The translations under genes and the position numbers were made by a program. Below the pieces are notes generated by a model. That model made no database searches. It was not told the origin of the DNA and saw nothing but the letters and a program-made list of their open reading frames with translations. DNA of 10,270 nucleotides from Pinguiococcus pyrenoidosus. Taxonomy: Eukaryota > Sar > Pinguiophyceae > Pinguiochrysidales > Pinguiochrysidaceae. Each line of letters begins with the position of its first letter. Position 1 is the first letter of the stretch. This document shows positions 1 to 10,270 of the stretch, in pieces. Location: the NCBI GenBank assembly GCA_019677205.1, contig JAAMXY010001903.1, positions 1-10,270 on the forward strand, in the 5' to 3' direction.

Positions 1-28
1 AAGAAGAGCATCTCCAAAGCGTTCATCG

Positions 29-2965
<2,937 letters not shown>

Positions 2966-3096
2966 TTCGTTTCTGCTTTCCGAATCTACGGGGGAAGGGA
3001 GGAAAACGGCGACTATAACGAGAAAGCACTGCGATGCCGAAAAGCTCTAAATATCTGTCAGTCCCTGCAAGTCTTGCGTTCGAGGACTTCTAAAGT

Positions 3097-4942
3097 TTAG
3101 CGCAGGAATGCGGCAAGCACTGCTGCGAAGAAGACCGCATAGGCAAAGGTCTCCAAGGTGAAAATGCGGTGAAGCGTCGGTCCGTAGCGAAGCAAGGTCG
3201 GGAGCAGCCATTGCCGCCACCGAGTGTCCGGTGGATACCTCAAGTTCGGTCCGCCGGGATTGGGTACCAAATATGCCACATCCAAAAGACCATGGCGGTG
3301 CAGAACTCCCCGCTTCGCACTGAAGGCCTCGAAAGTGAATCTACCATGGTAGGCTCCGTACCCTTGGTTGGCAGACGTGGATCAGCTGCCCAGCGACGTT
3401 CCCGACGGACCGACTGATGCGGGTCGCACCTGATGTTCCCTGCCCGCCAAAGGGGACCCCCGCGAGAAGCGCGTGCACATAGCAGTCGTTGATGCACACG
3501 TCTCCGCTGAAGGAATGTCGAGAATAGTCCAACTTCAGACACGGAGGTTGCGGAGAAAAGAAACGGTTGCGGAGAAAAGAAACGGCAAGAAGAAGCTCCT
3601 TTGCACACAAACTCAAACTCACCTTCGTACGTGAGCAATGTACTGCTCCTGAACTTGCTTTCGCCCGGAGAAGATGTACAGCGCAAGCGGTTCCGGGTCA
3701 ATGTTGCTGATCTGGTCGACCGCGTTGGCGAAGGAGCTGAACGAGATGACCGGCAAGACGGGGCCGAAGATCTCGTCTCGCAGCAGCGCGGAGCGCCCTA
3801 GGGTCGGGTTCTTCACGATGGTCGGAGGTATGTAGCCCTCGGCTTCGTCCACCTGAATGAAGCAAGCTTCTTGTTAGCGACGCGGGTGGTTTCCCCGTGC
3901 TGCAGCATCTCCATCGAACCTCGGCGCTCCCCCCACAGAGCACATCGCCGTCCGAGTCGTCCAGCAGGTCAATCACGTGGCGGGCGTGGCGCGGAGTCAC
4001 CAGCCTCGCCAGATCCGGGCTTTCCTTCGGATTATCTCCGTAGAACAGCCGTACGCAAGCTTGAAGTTCGTCGCAGAGCTCGTCCATGATGTTCTCATGC
4101 GCAATCACGTAGTCCGGCGCCATGCACGTTTGCCCCGCGTTGATGAGCTTGGTGGAGATGATCCGCCGCGCCGCCTCCCTCAAGGACGTTGCCGTCTCGT
4201 CCACAACACAGGGGGCCTAGGAGAAGACTTGGTCAGAGTTCCGTCGCCATTCTGCCTCCACATCTCCTCTGAGAAGCTGCCGCCGTACCTTCCCACCGAG
4301 CTCCAGGACATGCGGCGTCAGGTGCTTGGCGCAAGCCTGGGCCACGATTTTCCCCACGCGAGTGGACCCGGTGAAGAACACCATGTCCCAGCGAAGCTCC
4401 AGGATGGCGGCAGTCTCCTCGGCCGCGCCGCTCACCACGCAGCAGTCCTCCGGCGAGAAGTACTTGGGCACCAGCTGGACGAGGAGCTTCTCGGTGGCCA
4501 CGCTGATCTCCGACGGCTTCAGCATCGCGTTGCAGCCGGCTGCGAAGGCGCCCACGAGCGGCGCGAACAGCAGGTTCACCGGGTAGTTGTACGGGGCCAC
4601 GATGAGACTGGCGCCGTACGGCTCGAAGCGCACCTCCTGTCCGGCCGGCGCCACAAAGATGTGTGCGGCGCTCCACTGGGGTCTCATCCAGTCCTCAAAC
4701 GACGCCAGCGCATCCGCCGCCTCCCTAGCAGTCACCGCGACCTCCGAGGACGCTTCCGAGGCCGGGCGCCTCAGGTCCGCACCGATGGCGGCCGAGAGAC
4801 TCTCTGCGTTTTCGTCCAACAGCAGCAGAAGACGCTTCAGCTGCCGCCGACGCCACGCGACATCGCGAGTCTCCGCGCTCACGAACTTGCGCCGAAGTCC
4901 GGCGTGGAGCTTGGCGATGGTCTCTTTGAAATCCGCGCTCAT
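3097..4942 (-). CDS. Class 3 (fatty) aldehyde dehydrogenase with C-terminal membrane anchor, five exons
   Basis: Exons in transcript order: 4942-4289, 4216-3920, 3852-3623, 3506-3430, 3362-3097; 507 residues. The enzyme would oxidise medium- and long-chain aliphatic aldehydes to fatty acids with NAD(P)+. Visible motifs: NYPVN, the FFTGSTRVGK nucleotide-binding region, LELGGK with the general-base Glu at 214, NAGQTCMAP with the nucleophile Cys at 249, EIFGPVLP (344-351), then PFGGQGTSG and YHG near the end. Spacing and length match animal ALDH3 enzymes (about 450-485 residues). The last 21 residues (FTLETFAYAVFFAAVLAAFL plus Arg) are a hydrophobic tail like that anchoring microsomal ALDH3A2, so a membrane location facing the cytosol is inferred. 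The start at 4942 (MSADFK) fits the family N-terminus, but the frame stays open upstream to ATGs at 5065 and 5119, which would overlap the divergent gene. It is convergent with Obg, 131 nt apart. Confidence 0.93.
3507..3622 (-). other. ALDH intron 3 (GT-AG, 116 nt) with duplicated pyrimidine tract
   Basis: Donor CGAAG|GTGAGT and acceptor CCTTCAG|CGGAGAC join HVR to SGDVCIND, which restores the conserved ALDH3 'SGGVCIND' stretch. It is the longest intron of this gene, partly because a 19-nt pyrimidine-rich block is tandemly duplicated inside it. Confidence 0.88.
3546..3583 (-). repeat. Perfect 19-nt tandem duplication inside an ALDH intron
   Basis: On the + strand the unit GGTTGCGGAGAAAAGAAAC occurs twice head to tail (3546-3564 and 3565-3583), followed by the first two bases of a third copy. 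On the transcribed strand each copy reads as a TTTCTTTTCTCC pyrimidine tract. Confidence 0.95.
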
Positions 4943-5063
4943 CTGCGAGATTTCGACGGTGGAGCGGCGCTGTTTTCCGCCGCCGTATCTTCTCGCGCTC
5001 GTGCGCCCGCAGGTACTCGCGCACGGGTTTCCCGCGCTTTTCGCGCGCCGTGGCAGTTTGAAC
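4943..5063. promoter_or_regulatory. Divergent promoter region between the ALDH and lumenal protein genes
   Basis: This 121-nt GC-rich gap separates two start codons that face away from each other, so both core promoters and both leaders must fit here or overlap the genes. It contains TTTCGCGC at 5039-5046 (an E2F-like sequence) and TCGCGCTCGTGCGC at 4993-5006; a near-identical 14-mer recurs in the intergenic region at 6213-6226. No TATA box is seen. Its regulatory role is inferred from position only. Confidence 0.5.
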
Positions 5064-6074
5064 ATGGTGTCCACACGCCAACGGCGTCCAAGTGGACTTC
5101 TGCGGCTCCTGGTGGCCATCGCGACTTTTCAGACCGGAAAGACACTGCAGCTGCGCCCGTGGCGCGGCCAGGTGAGCCTTCAGAAGGCGGCCTCGTCAGC
5201 GCTGCTGGCTTGGTCGCTGGCCTCTCCGGCGGCCCTCGCGTCCTACGGCGGCTTTTCGGTGGAGGACTTGCCGCCTCAGTCGCAGAAGGTGCTGAGGCAG
5301 CTCCAGAAAAGTTGGGGTGAAGCGCGAAGCCTCCGGATTAACCCCCTGCGGCGGGATGCAGGTGCTGGTCAGCAACGCGCAGCGCCTCGTCTTCGCGGTG
5401 GATGCGTACGTGTTCGACCTGGCAGAGGACCTGGAGGACACCACGAAGTGGGCGGACGTCTTGGGCCAGCTGCAGTCCTCCAGCGACGCCCGGTGAGTCA
5501 CAGGCTGCGGCGCCTTGCGTCGGAGCATCCGAGTCTCTTGTGGAGAGCACCCCAGTTGGCCGCGATCTGACGGCTCTTTTGGGATTTTCGGCAACGTTTT
5601 CTCAGCTTCGTAAGCGTGAGTCGCATCGAGCGTGATGTGATCTCGCCGCTGCGATCGCTGTCTCAGGGCCTGCCGGAGGACGCCGGCGGCGCCGACATCG
5701 ACGAGGCGGTGAACGGGCTGGTCGTGAGCATGGCGAAGCTGCGGATGATCCTGTCCGGAAACACCATCACCGTCTTCGACGCCGCTGGCGCGAACGGGTC
5801 GGCCGTGTCGCCGGCCGTGAAGAAGGAGGCGCTGGACTTGTGGGAGGATGGGCGCAATTCGCTCAACAGGGGCATCGACGTGGTGAACGCGTTGGCCGAC
5901 GGCTCGGAGGTCAAGCCGATCGGCAAGGTGCCGTCCATCGCCGAGACCAAGGGCTTGAAGCGCAATCGGGAGCGCTACATGAGCTACAAGCGCGACGCCG
6001 CAAAGTGTCAGCAGGGTGGCGTCGGGGTGAACGTCTGCCAGTCCCTACTGGACAAATACATCTCGTCCAAGTGA
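5064..6074 (+). CDS. Thylakoid-lumen-targeted protein of unknown family, three exons
   Basis: Exons: 5064-5288, 5362-5492, 5606-6074; 274 residues. I do not recognise the family. The presequence has three parts: a signal peptide (11-21) with predicted cleavage before Phe22, a basic transit-like stretch (25-41), and a second hydrophobic segment (45-58, ALLAWSLASPAALA) with an A-L-A site before SYGG. This order is typical of nucleus-encoded lumen proteins in complex plastids. The mature part (about 215 residues) looks mainly helical and charged and ends with Cys253 and Cys263, which could form a disulfide. A helical lumen protein of this size could resemble the PsbQ group of photosystem II extrinsic proteins, but I see no diagnostic motif, so this is only a guess. 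The start has A at -3 and G at +4. The first intron is the least certain: its donor was chosen because it alone keeps the frame. Confidence 0.8.
5289..5361 (+). other. Intron bounded by an exact 8-bp direct repeat
   Basis: AGGTGCTG occurs at both splice boundaries (5287-5294 and 5360-5367), 73 nt apart, exactly the intron length. The donor reads AAG|GTGCTGAG and the acceptor ATGCAG|GTGCTGGT. Splicing anywhere within the repeat gives the same mRNA. Such repeats are expected when an intron arises from an inserted element with target-site duplication or from a tandem segmental duplication. Confidence 0.65.
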
Positions 6075-6210
6075 ACCACGGACTAAAGCAGCGGCGCATT
6101 CGGCTCCGCCGCCACTTCCGCCGACGAGCGCGGAACCTTTAGTCTGTGCTGTGATCAAATATGTTGTACGCCGTTGGCTTCTTCATCTTTCAGCATTGTC
6201 ACTGCAGTCC

Positions 6211-6230
6211 TTTCGCGCTCGTACGCGAAA
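6211..6230. repeat. Perfect 7-bp inverted repeat, TTTCGCG/CGCGAAA
   Basis: The arms TTTCGCG (6211-6217) and CGCGAAA (6224-6230) are separated by CTCGTA. Each arm holds an E2F-like TTTCGCG sequence facing inward. It lies 137 nt after the lumenal gene stop and about 405 nt before the next start, so it could be a protein-binding site or a transcript hairpin. Confidence 0.6.
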
Positions 6231-6302
6231 ATCCTACGAGATGCTTTGCCGCCGGCCGCTGCAAGATGAAGCGGATCTTGGATCGTTGCTGGGCGTCGCC
6301 TT

Positions 6303-6368
6303 GTTGATGATGCTGATGATGATCATGATGATGATGACCATAATGATGATGATCATGATGATAATGAC
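6303..6368. repeat. Imperfect trinucleotide (TGA/ATG)n microsatellite
   Basis: About 22 units of TGA/ATG with interruptions (TGC, TCA, CCA, TAA) run here. Read as protein it would give Met/Ile-rich runs on + or His/Asp-rich runs on -, which is an artefact of the repeat. It is the most AT-rich part of this section. Confidence 0.9.
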
Positions 6369-6635
6369 CTGCGACCACCTCATCACCGCTCTGTGCAACG
6401 TTTGCCAGTGTACCATAAGCTTTGGCGTCCAAGTGAGGTTCATCGGCGACTTGTGCCTTCGGCGTCATCGGTGCTCGCTGGTCCACCTGAATCAGGGCCA
6501 AAACGGGAGGGTCACACCATCGACCTTCTATAATGCACCCATAGAACAGCCACACAGAGCCAAAATCTGTCTACCATCTCAACGCCACAGTTTCCCTCAC
6601 ATGCAAACGCGTCCTTTGGGCCGCTTAAGCCCCAG

Positions 6636-9387
6636 ATGTTCCACATCTCCACATCTGGCTTCTCCGCCATCCCCGAGCGACCCGGTGTGCCGGAGGGGGC
6701 GGCGGACGCCGCGGCGACGGAATCTCCGAAGATCGTCGAAGAAAGCGCCGCTCTCGCGCGGGCGGAAGCGCGGCTCAGACGACCTTGGGAGTGCAAGCGC
6801 TGCACTTTGCTGAACGCCGAAGCCACCTGCAGAGACACATGTCAGGTGTGCAACTCCTGGGACGCCGAGCGCGCAGCTCTGCGCGTGGCGCTGCAACACC
6901 GGCGCGAGCGCCTGATGGCCTTGCGTGAAGACGAGCGGCGCCAGCGCGTCGAGGCTCGACAGGTGTGCCACCAAAACCTCCTCTCTGGAATCACAACATG
7001 CTTCAGGAGCTTTGAAAGGCGATGAGTAGTACAATAAATAACTCGGGCCGTCTCGGTGCTACTTCTGTGCTAGGAGCTGCTGGACGACTTGGAAGACGTC
7101 TCTTCTGGCGACGAAGTGGAAGAAACGCCGGTTTCCGCTCCCAAAAAGCCGGTCATGGACGTCAGCAGGTCGACAAAGAGCAGGCAACGGCTGTTGACGA
7201 TCCCTGCGGATGTCCTGGAGAAATGTGTGGCGTTTTTGGGCAATGCACGGGTGCGTCCAGATGCGTTGGCTTGGTACTTCTGGACACGTGGATATCGGCT
7301 GCTCATCGATGCCTGCTTCCTTTCTTTTTCCTTCTTGCTTCTTTTCCCCAGGAAATCTGGGACCTCGCGTGGTGTTGTCATGCCTTGTTGCGCTTTTGTG
7401 AGAGAGATGCGCTGTGGGAGCGCTTTCTTCATCCGCGAAAAGCTGCCGCGAGGAAGGACGAGCGGCCCGACGCCGGCATAGTCGAAGCTGTTGCCGACGA
7501 TGCTGCGGAGCCATGGACGTGTAGAAGCTGTGGTCTCATCCAGAGCTCGGCGCAGCGGGACCAGAACGCGTGTACATTCTGCCTCACGCCACGACCACTG
7601 GAAGCTGCTCTGTCGGCGCCTACTGTAGATGTGGCGCAGTCCCCACGTTCGACTACAGTATCAGCTTTGCCGTACCTCCGCGTTCGCGATCGCGCCGAGC
7701 TTGCTCGCCTTTGGTCCGAACGAAACAAGGAAGATCGAGGAGACAAAGCACCAGCCATGAAACGACAGAAAGTAGAGCCAGAATCGGCACCGGGGAACCG
7801 CGCAATAGATCTCGTCGTCGGCCTCGAACCGACAGAGTCGCGCAACGCCAAGCGCGAGCAGAGGACGCTTCAAGCGTATGGCGACATGCGGGCTCGACTC
7901 CGGTACGTGAAGATAGCACAGCGCCCTGCCATGCGGCCTGCAGCCCGTCAAAGTCTAACCCGTGGGGCTGCGATTTTGGAAGTGCAAGACACCATGATCG
8001 TCGCTTTGATAGGACGTGGGGCCAGTACTGCCTCAGCGCTGGGTGGGCATGGATCCGATCTCTGTTTCGACGGGCAGTGAGGACGTCGCTAGAAGAGCAG
8101 CTGCCCGGAGCCCTTCATGCCGCCGCAAATCTCCGCCTGCGGAACGATCGACTGAGGCCTGTGCTGGACGCGGCATTCGATTCGAGCACCAGAATCGTGC
8201 GCGAGAGGACGCAGGCTTTCCGAAAGGGAGCTTCGAAGCTGCTGGAGAGGGACGAAGACTTCTTCATGCGGAGCCTACGTGACGAGCTGGACTTGCAGGC
8301 GGCCTGCCTTGCCAGAGACTTGATTCGACACACCGAACGGGAGCCGGGCGGACACGCTGGAGACGCGACGGATCTGGCCATGCGAATGCAGTCTCAGAGA
8401 CGCTTTCTCTACACCCTGCTCTGCATTTGCGAGGCTTGGAGGGGAGCGGTCACGTACGATTTGTCGCTACTGCCTCAATGCTCTCGCGATTCTCGGCAGC
8501 TGATGTCTGGTTCTTTTCCCTTTGTTTTTCTCCGCAGGGCCCTTGACTACCTTATGGAGAGCCTGTGTGACCAGTTTCAAATGCCGGACGCCTTAACGGA
8601 GGACGTGCGCTTCGAGAGGAAGCCTTGGATGGACGCGAAGTCCCCAGGAGAGGCTGGAAAGGCAGAGAATCCATGCGGTCGAGATGAAACGCCCTCGCAG
8701 TTCGAGCTGCAAGCGCGCCGCGCTCTCCGTCGCAGCCTGTTTCTGAACCCGCTGTTGAAGCAGTATTTGTCCGACTGGCTTCGAAATCTCACCCCCGCGG
8801 CGAAGACAAAGCAGGGCGCGACCAGTAAAGCAGCAGAAACTGACTGCGAAAGCGACCATTCCGAGGCGACCGCGGCCCCTTGCCTGTTCACAGAGCGGGA
8901 ACTAGGTACGTGCGCCTAGCAAGCCTGTCAGGAAGCACGCTCACCACGAACTTGGTCCTTGCTTGCAGGCGAGTCCGACCGAGCTTTGGCGTGGAGCGTG
9001 ATCGTTCAGGCGAAGGCCGACGCGGCGACATGGGCCTCCGCGAGCAAAGAGGCCTCCAAGGGGACGCCCAAGCACATCCGCCTGCCGAACGAGAAGCGAA
9101 TGGCGCACTATCTGGTTCCCGAGTACATCGAGGGACTCCTGGACGTGGTCGAGACAGTGGATGTTTCTGAGGACGTCTTTGACAACAAGATCCGAGCGAT
9201 GGGCAGACTGCGGATGCAGGTGCTGCTCCCCCTGCGGGTGTGGGCGCATCGCACCGGCAGGATTCGGCAGTCGGAGCCGACCGCGCTACGCGGAGGCGAG
9301 ACGGCGCACATGTGCGGCGCGAAGCGGTCAAAGCGTCGCCTCAGTCACAAGGAGAAGCTGGCCGAGCTGCAGACGCTCTGCAAATAG
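6636..9387 (+). CDS. F-box protein with two RanBP2-like zinc fingers, six exons
   Basis: Exons: 6636-6962, 7074-7250, 7352-7902, 8013-8453, 8538-8905, 8969-9387; 760 residues. First finger at 51-72 (W-x-C-x2-C ... C-x2-C, with the Asn typical of RanBP2 fingers at 60). Second finger at 223-245 (W-x-C-x2-C ... C-x2-C, longer spacing, no Asn). Between them, residues about 150-196 read as an F-box: LLTIPADVLEKCVAFLG, then WDLAWCCHALLRFCERDALW, split by an intron. F-boxes bind Skp1 in SCF ubiquitin ligases; RanBP2 fingers bind ubiquitin, proteins or RNA. A role in ubiquitin-dependent turnover is therefore inferred, not shown. A basic patch (KRQK, 305-308) and a basic C-terminus (AKRSKRR) could be nuclear signals. 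Residues about 350-760 are helical, Arg-rich and unrecognised. The start has a weak context (T at +4), and an upstream exon cannot be excluded. Confidence 0.8.
8454..8537 (+). other. Stop-free 84-nt intron in the F-box gene
   Basis: Inferred from the strong acceptor (TTTTTCTCCGCAG|G after a long pyrimidine run) and donor AC|GTACGA at matching phase. The frame is open across it, so unspliced RNA would add 28 residues. The neighbouring GT at 8449 has the wrong phase. There is no homologous sequence to confirm the join, so this intron is less certain than those in Obg and ALDH. Confidence 0.65.
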
Positions 9388-9528
9388 CCAGAGGCGAAGG
9401 GCAGAGCAAAACGGAAATTAAAGAAGAGTACGCGCTCAATCGACATGGTAGCTCTTCGGTAGTTCGCTGAGGCAAAAGCACAGTACGCCAGCGACGCACA
9501 CAACAGGTCATCGCGGAGGGCTTGCGAC

Positions 9529-10270
9529 TCAGGCACTCTCCGCAAGGTCGTAGACGAACTTGCTGATGAGCCGTGATGTCTCGTCGGGCTGCTCGAGGTG
9601 AGGCACGTGGCCGCATTGCTCGATCCAATCCAGCTGGCACTTTTCTAGCTCCTCGACAAATCGCCCGGCCTTCTCGGGCTCCAAAATCTTGTCATCGCGG
9701 CCCCAAAGCACTTGGACGGGGCACTGGACTCTTGAGATCTTGGAGGCAGGAGCGAAGCCGCCGCTGAGCATAAAGTCCACGGCGGCGGTTTCCCAGGTGT
9801 CCTACGAAGCGCCAAAGCGTCTCCCGTCATCGTCACGGTGCTGGCAAGCCGTTCCTGAGGACGATCTTACCCGCAAAGTGTGCAGCCTCCCGATCCGCAT
9901 GGCGTCCTCCGTGGCGAATCGCGGGTCCGCGTAGGACATGTCGTTGGCCATCCTTCGCAGCGGGCGGGACTTGAGGATCTGAATGCCGAGGCGAGCTAGC
10001 GGATCCGGCAGCTTCGAGAGCATCCCAACGCCGTCGACAAACCCCTGAGCGTCGATCAGCACCATGCCGGCGACCGCATGCGGATGCGCGGCCGCGAATT
10101 CAATGGCAGCAGCGCCCCCGAGGCTTGCTCCCGCGAGGACCACGGGCTCGCCCTGCATCTCGTCTCTCCAGAACGAGTACAGGGCATCCCGCTTGGCGTC
10201 TGCCGAGAAGCCGCCCTTGACGTATTGTCCGAGTCGCTCGGAGAAGCCCCACCCCAGCATGTCAACGGCA
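9529..10270 (-). CDS. Alpha/beta hydrolase fold protein, 5' end outside the window
   Basis: Exons in transcript order: 10270-9871 (continues off the window) and 9801-9529, joined across a 69-nt GT-AG intron (9870-9802) in phase 0. About 223 C-terminal residues are visible. All three catalytic elements can be seen: nucleophile elbow GASLGG with the Ser, acid loop WGRDDKI with the Asp, and GHVPHLEQPDE with the His. VLIDAQGF after the elbow and the DMLGWGFS strand/turn near the visible start fit the family core. The sequence resembles the MhpC-like/epoxide-hydrolase-like general group; substrate cannot be told. The missing N-terminus would hold the oxyanion HG motif and any targeting signal. The stop lies 141 nt from the convergent F-box gene stop. 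Confidence 0.87.

Larger units (their letters stand above)
6075..6635. other. 561-nt intergenic stretch between lumenal protein and F-box genes
   Basis: This is the longest gap in the window. It would hold the 3' end of the lumenal gene and the promoter and leader of the zinc-finger/F-box gene. Contents: a perfect inverted repeat at 6211-6230 and a TGA/ATG microsatellite at 6303-6368. Open frames cross it on both strands, but they are low-complexity around the microsatellite and match nothing recognisable. No RNA gene was seen. Confidence 0.7.

Noticed and set aside
3853-3919. Non-canonical GC donor for ALDH intron 2, as seen in some dinoflagellates
   Set aside because: A canonical GT donor at GAG|GTTCG in phase 0 gives CGGSAE-VDEAEGY, which keeps the conserved region, so no unusual splice site is needed.
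3977-5320. 447-residue open frame on the + strand
   Set aside because: It lies antisense to the ALDH exons, has Arg/Ala-rich GC-driven composition and no family match. The ALDH reading is supported by many conserved motifs.
5317-5361. Alternative donor at TGGG|GTGAAG for lumenal gene intron 1
   Set aside because: It looks like a good donor but has phase 1, while the exon 2 frame needs phase 0. Using it would shift the frame and lose the open exon 2.
6199-6555. 118-residue His-rich frame on the - strand
   Set aside because: The His/Asp run is the microsatellite read in one frame. The flanks show no conserved motif or clear start context. A small metal-binding protein cannot be fully excluded without transcripts.
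6151-6813. 220-residue + frame with Met/Ile runs
   Set aside because: Same microsatellite in another frame. It runs into the zinc-finger gene out of frame and has no domain signal.

Overview
This is a nuclear genomic window from a eukaryotic alga. The genes are broken by many short introns (21 inferred, about 59-126 nt, all GT-AG, 16 of 21 acceptors followed by G). Two proteins begin with a signal peptide whose predicted cleavage site is followed by phenylalanine (G|FTSQ and T|FQTG). That resembles the 'ASAFAP'-type targeting of secondary, red-derived plastids (stramenopile, haptophyte, cryptophyte or dinoflagellate-like algae). The lineage cannot be fixed further. The lack of GC/GA donors argues mildly against a core dinoflagellate. 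TGA, TAA and TAG all end genes, so the code is standard.

Layout: 1-113, short tandem repeats upstream of gene 1. 264-2965 (+), a ten-exon plastid-targeted Obg GTPase. 3097-4942 (-), a five-exon class 3 (fatty) aldehyde dehydrogenase with a C-terminal membrane anchor, convergent with Obg. 4943-5063, a 121-nt divergent promoter region. 5064-6074 (+), a three-exon protein of unknown family with a three-part presequence for the thylakoid lumen. 6075-6635, an intergenic stretch with a TGA/ATG microsatellite and a perfect inverted repeat. 6636-9387 (+), a six-exon protein combining two RanBP2-like zinc fingers, an F-box and a long unrecognised C-terminal half. 9529-10270 (-), the 3' part of an alpha/beta hydrolase gene that runs off the window.

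The genes are tightly packed: 131, 121, 561 and 141 nt lie between the coding ends. No operon or mobile element links them. Two of the five products point to the plastid (Obg, lumenal protein), one to membrane lipid aldehyde oxidation, and one perhaps to ubiquitin ligase substrate choice. All exon joins were worked out by hand from splice consensus, phase and protein family conservation; no transcript data were available. I found no convincing new multi-gene system. The most novel items are the F-box/zinc-finger protein, the unassigned lumenal protein, and an intron flanked by an exact 8-bp direct repeat.
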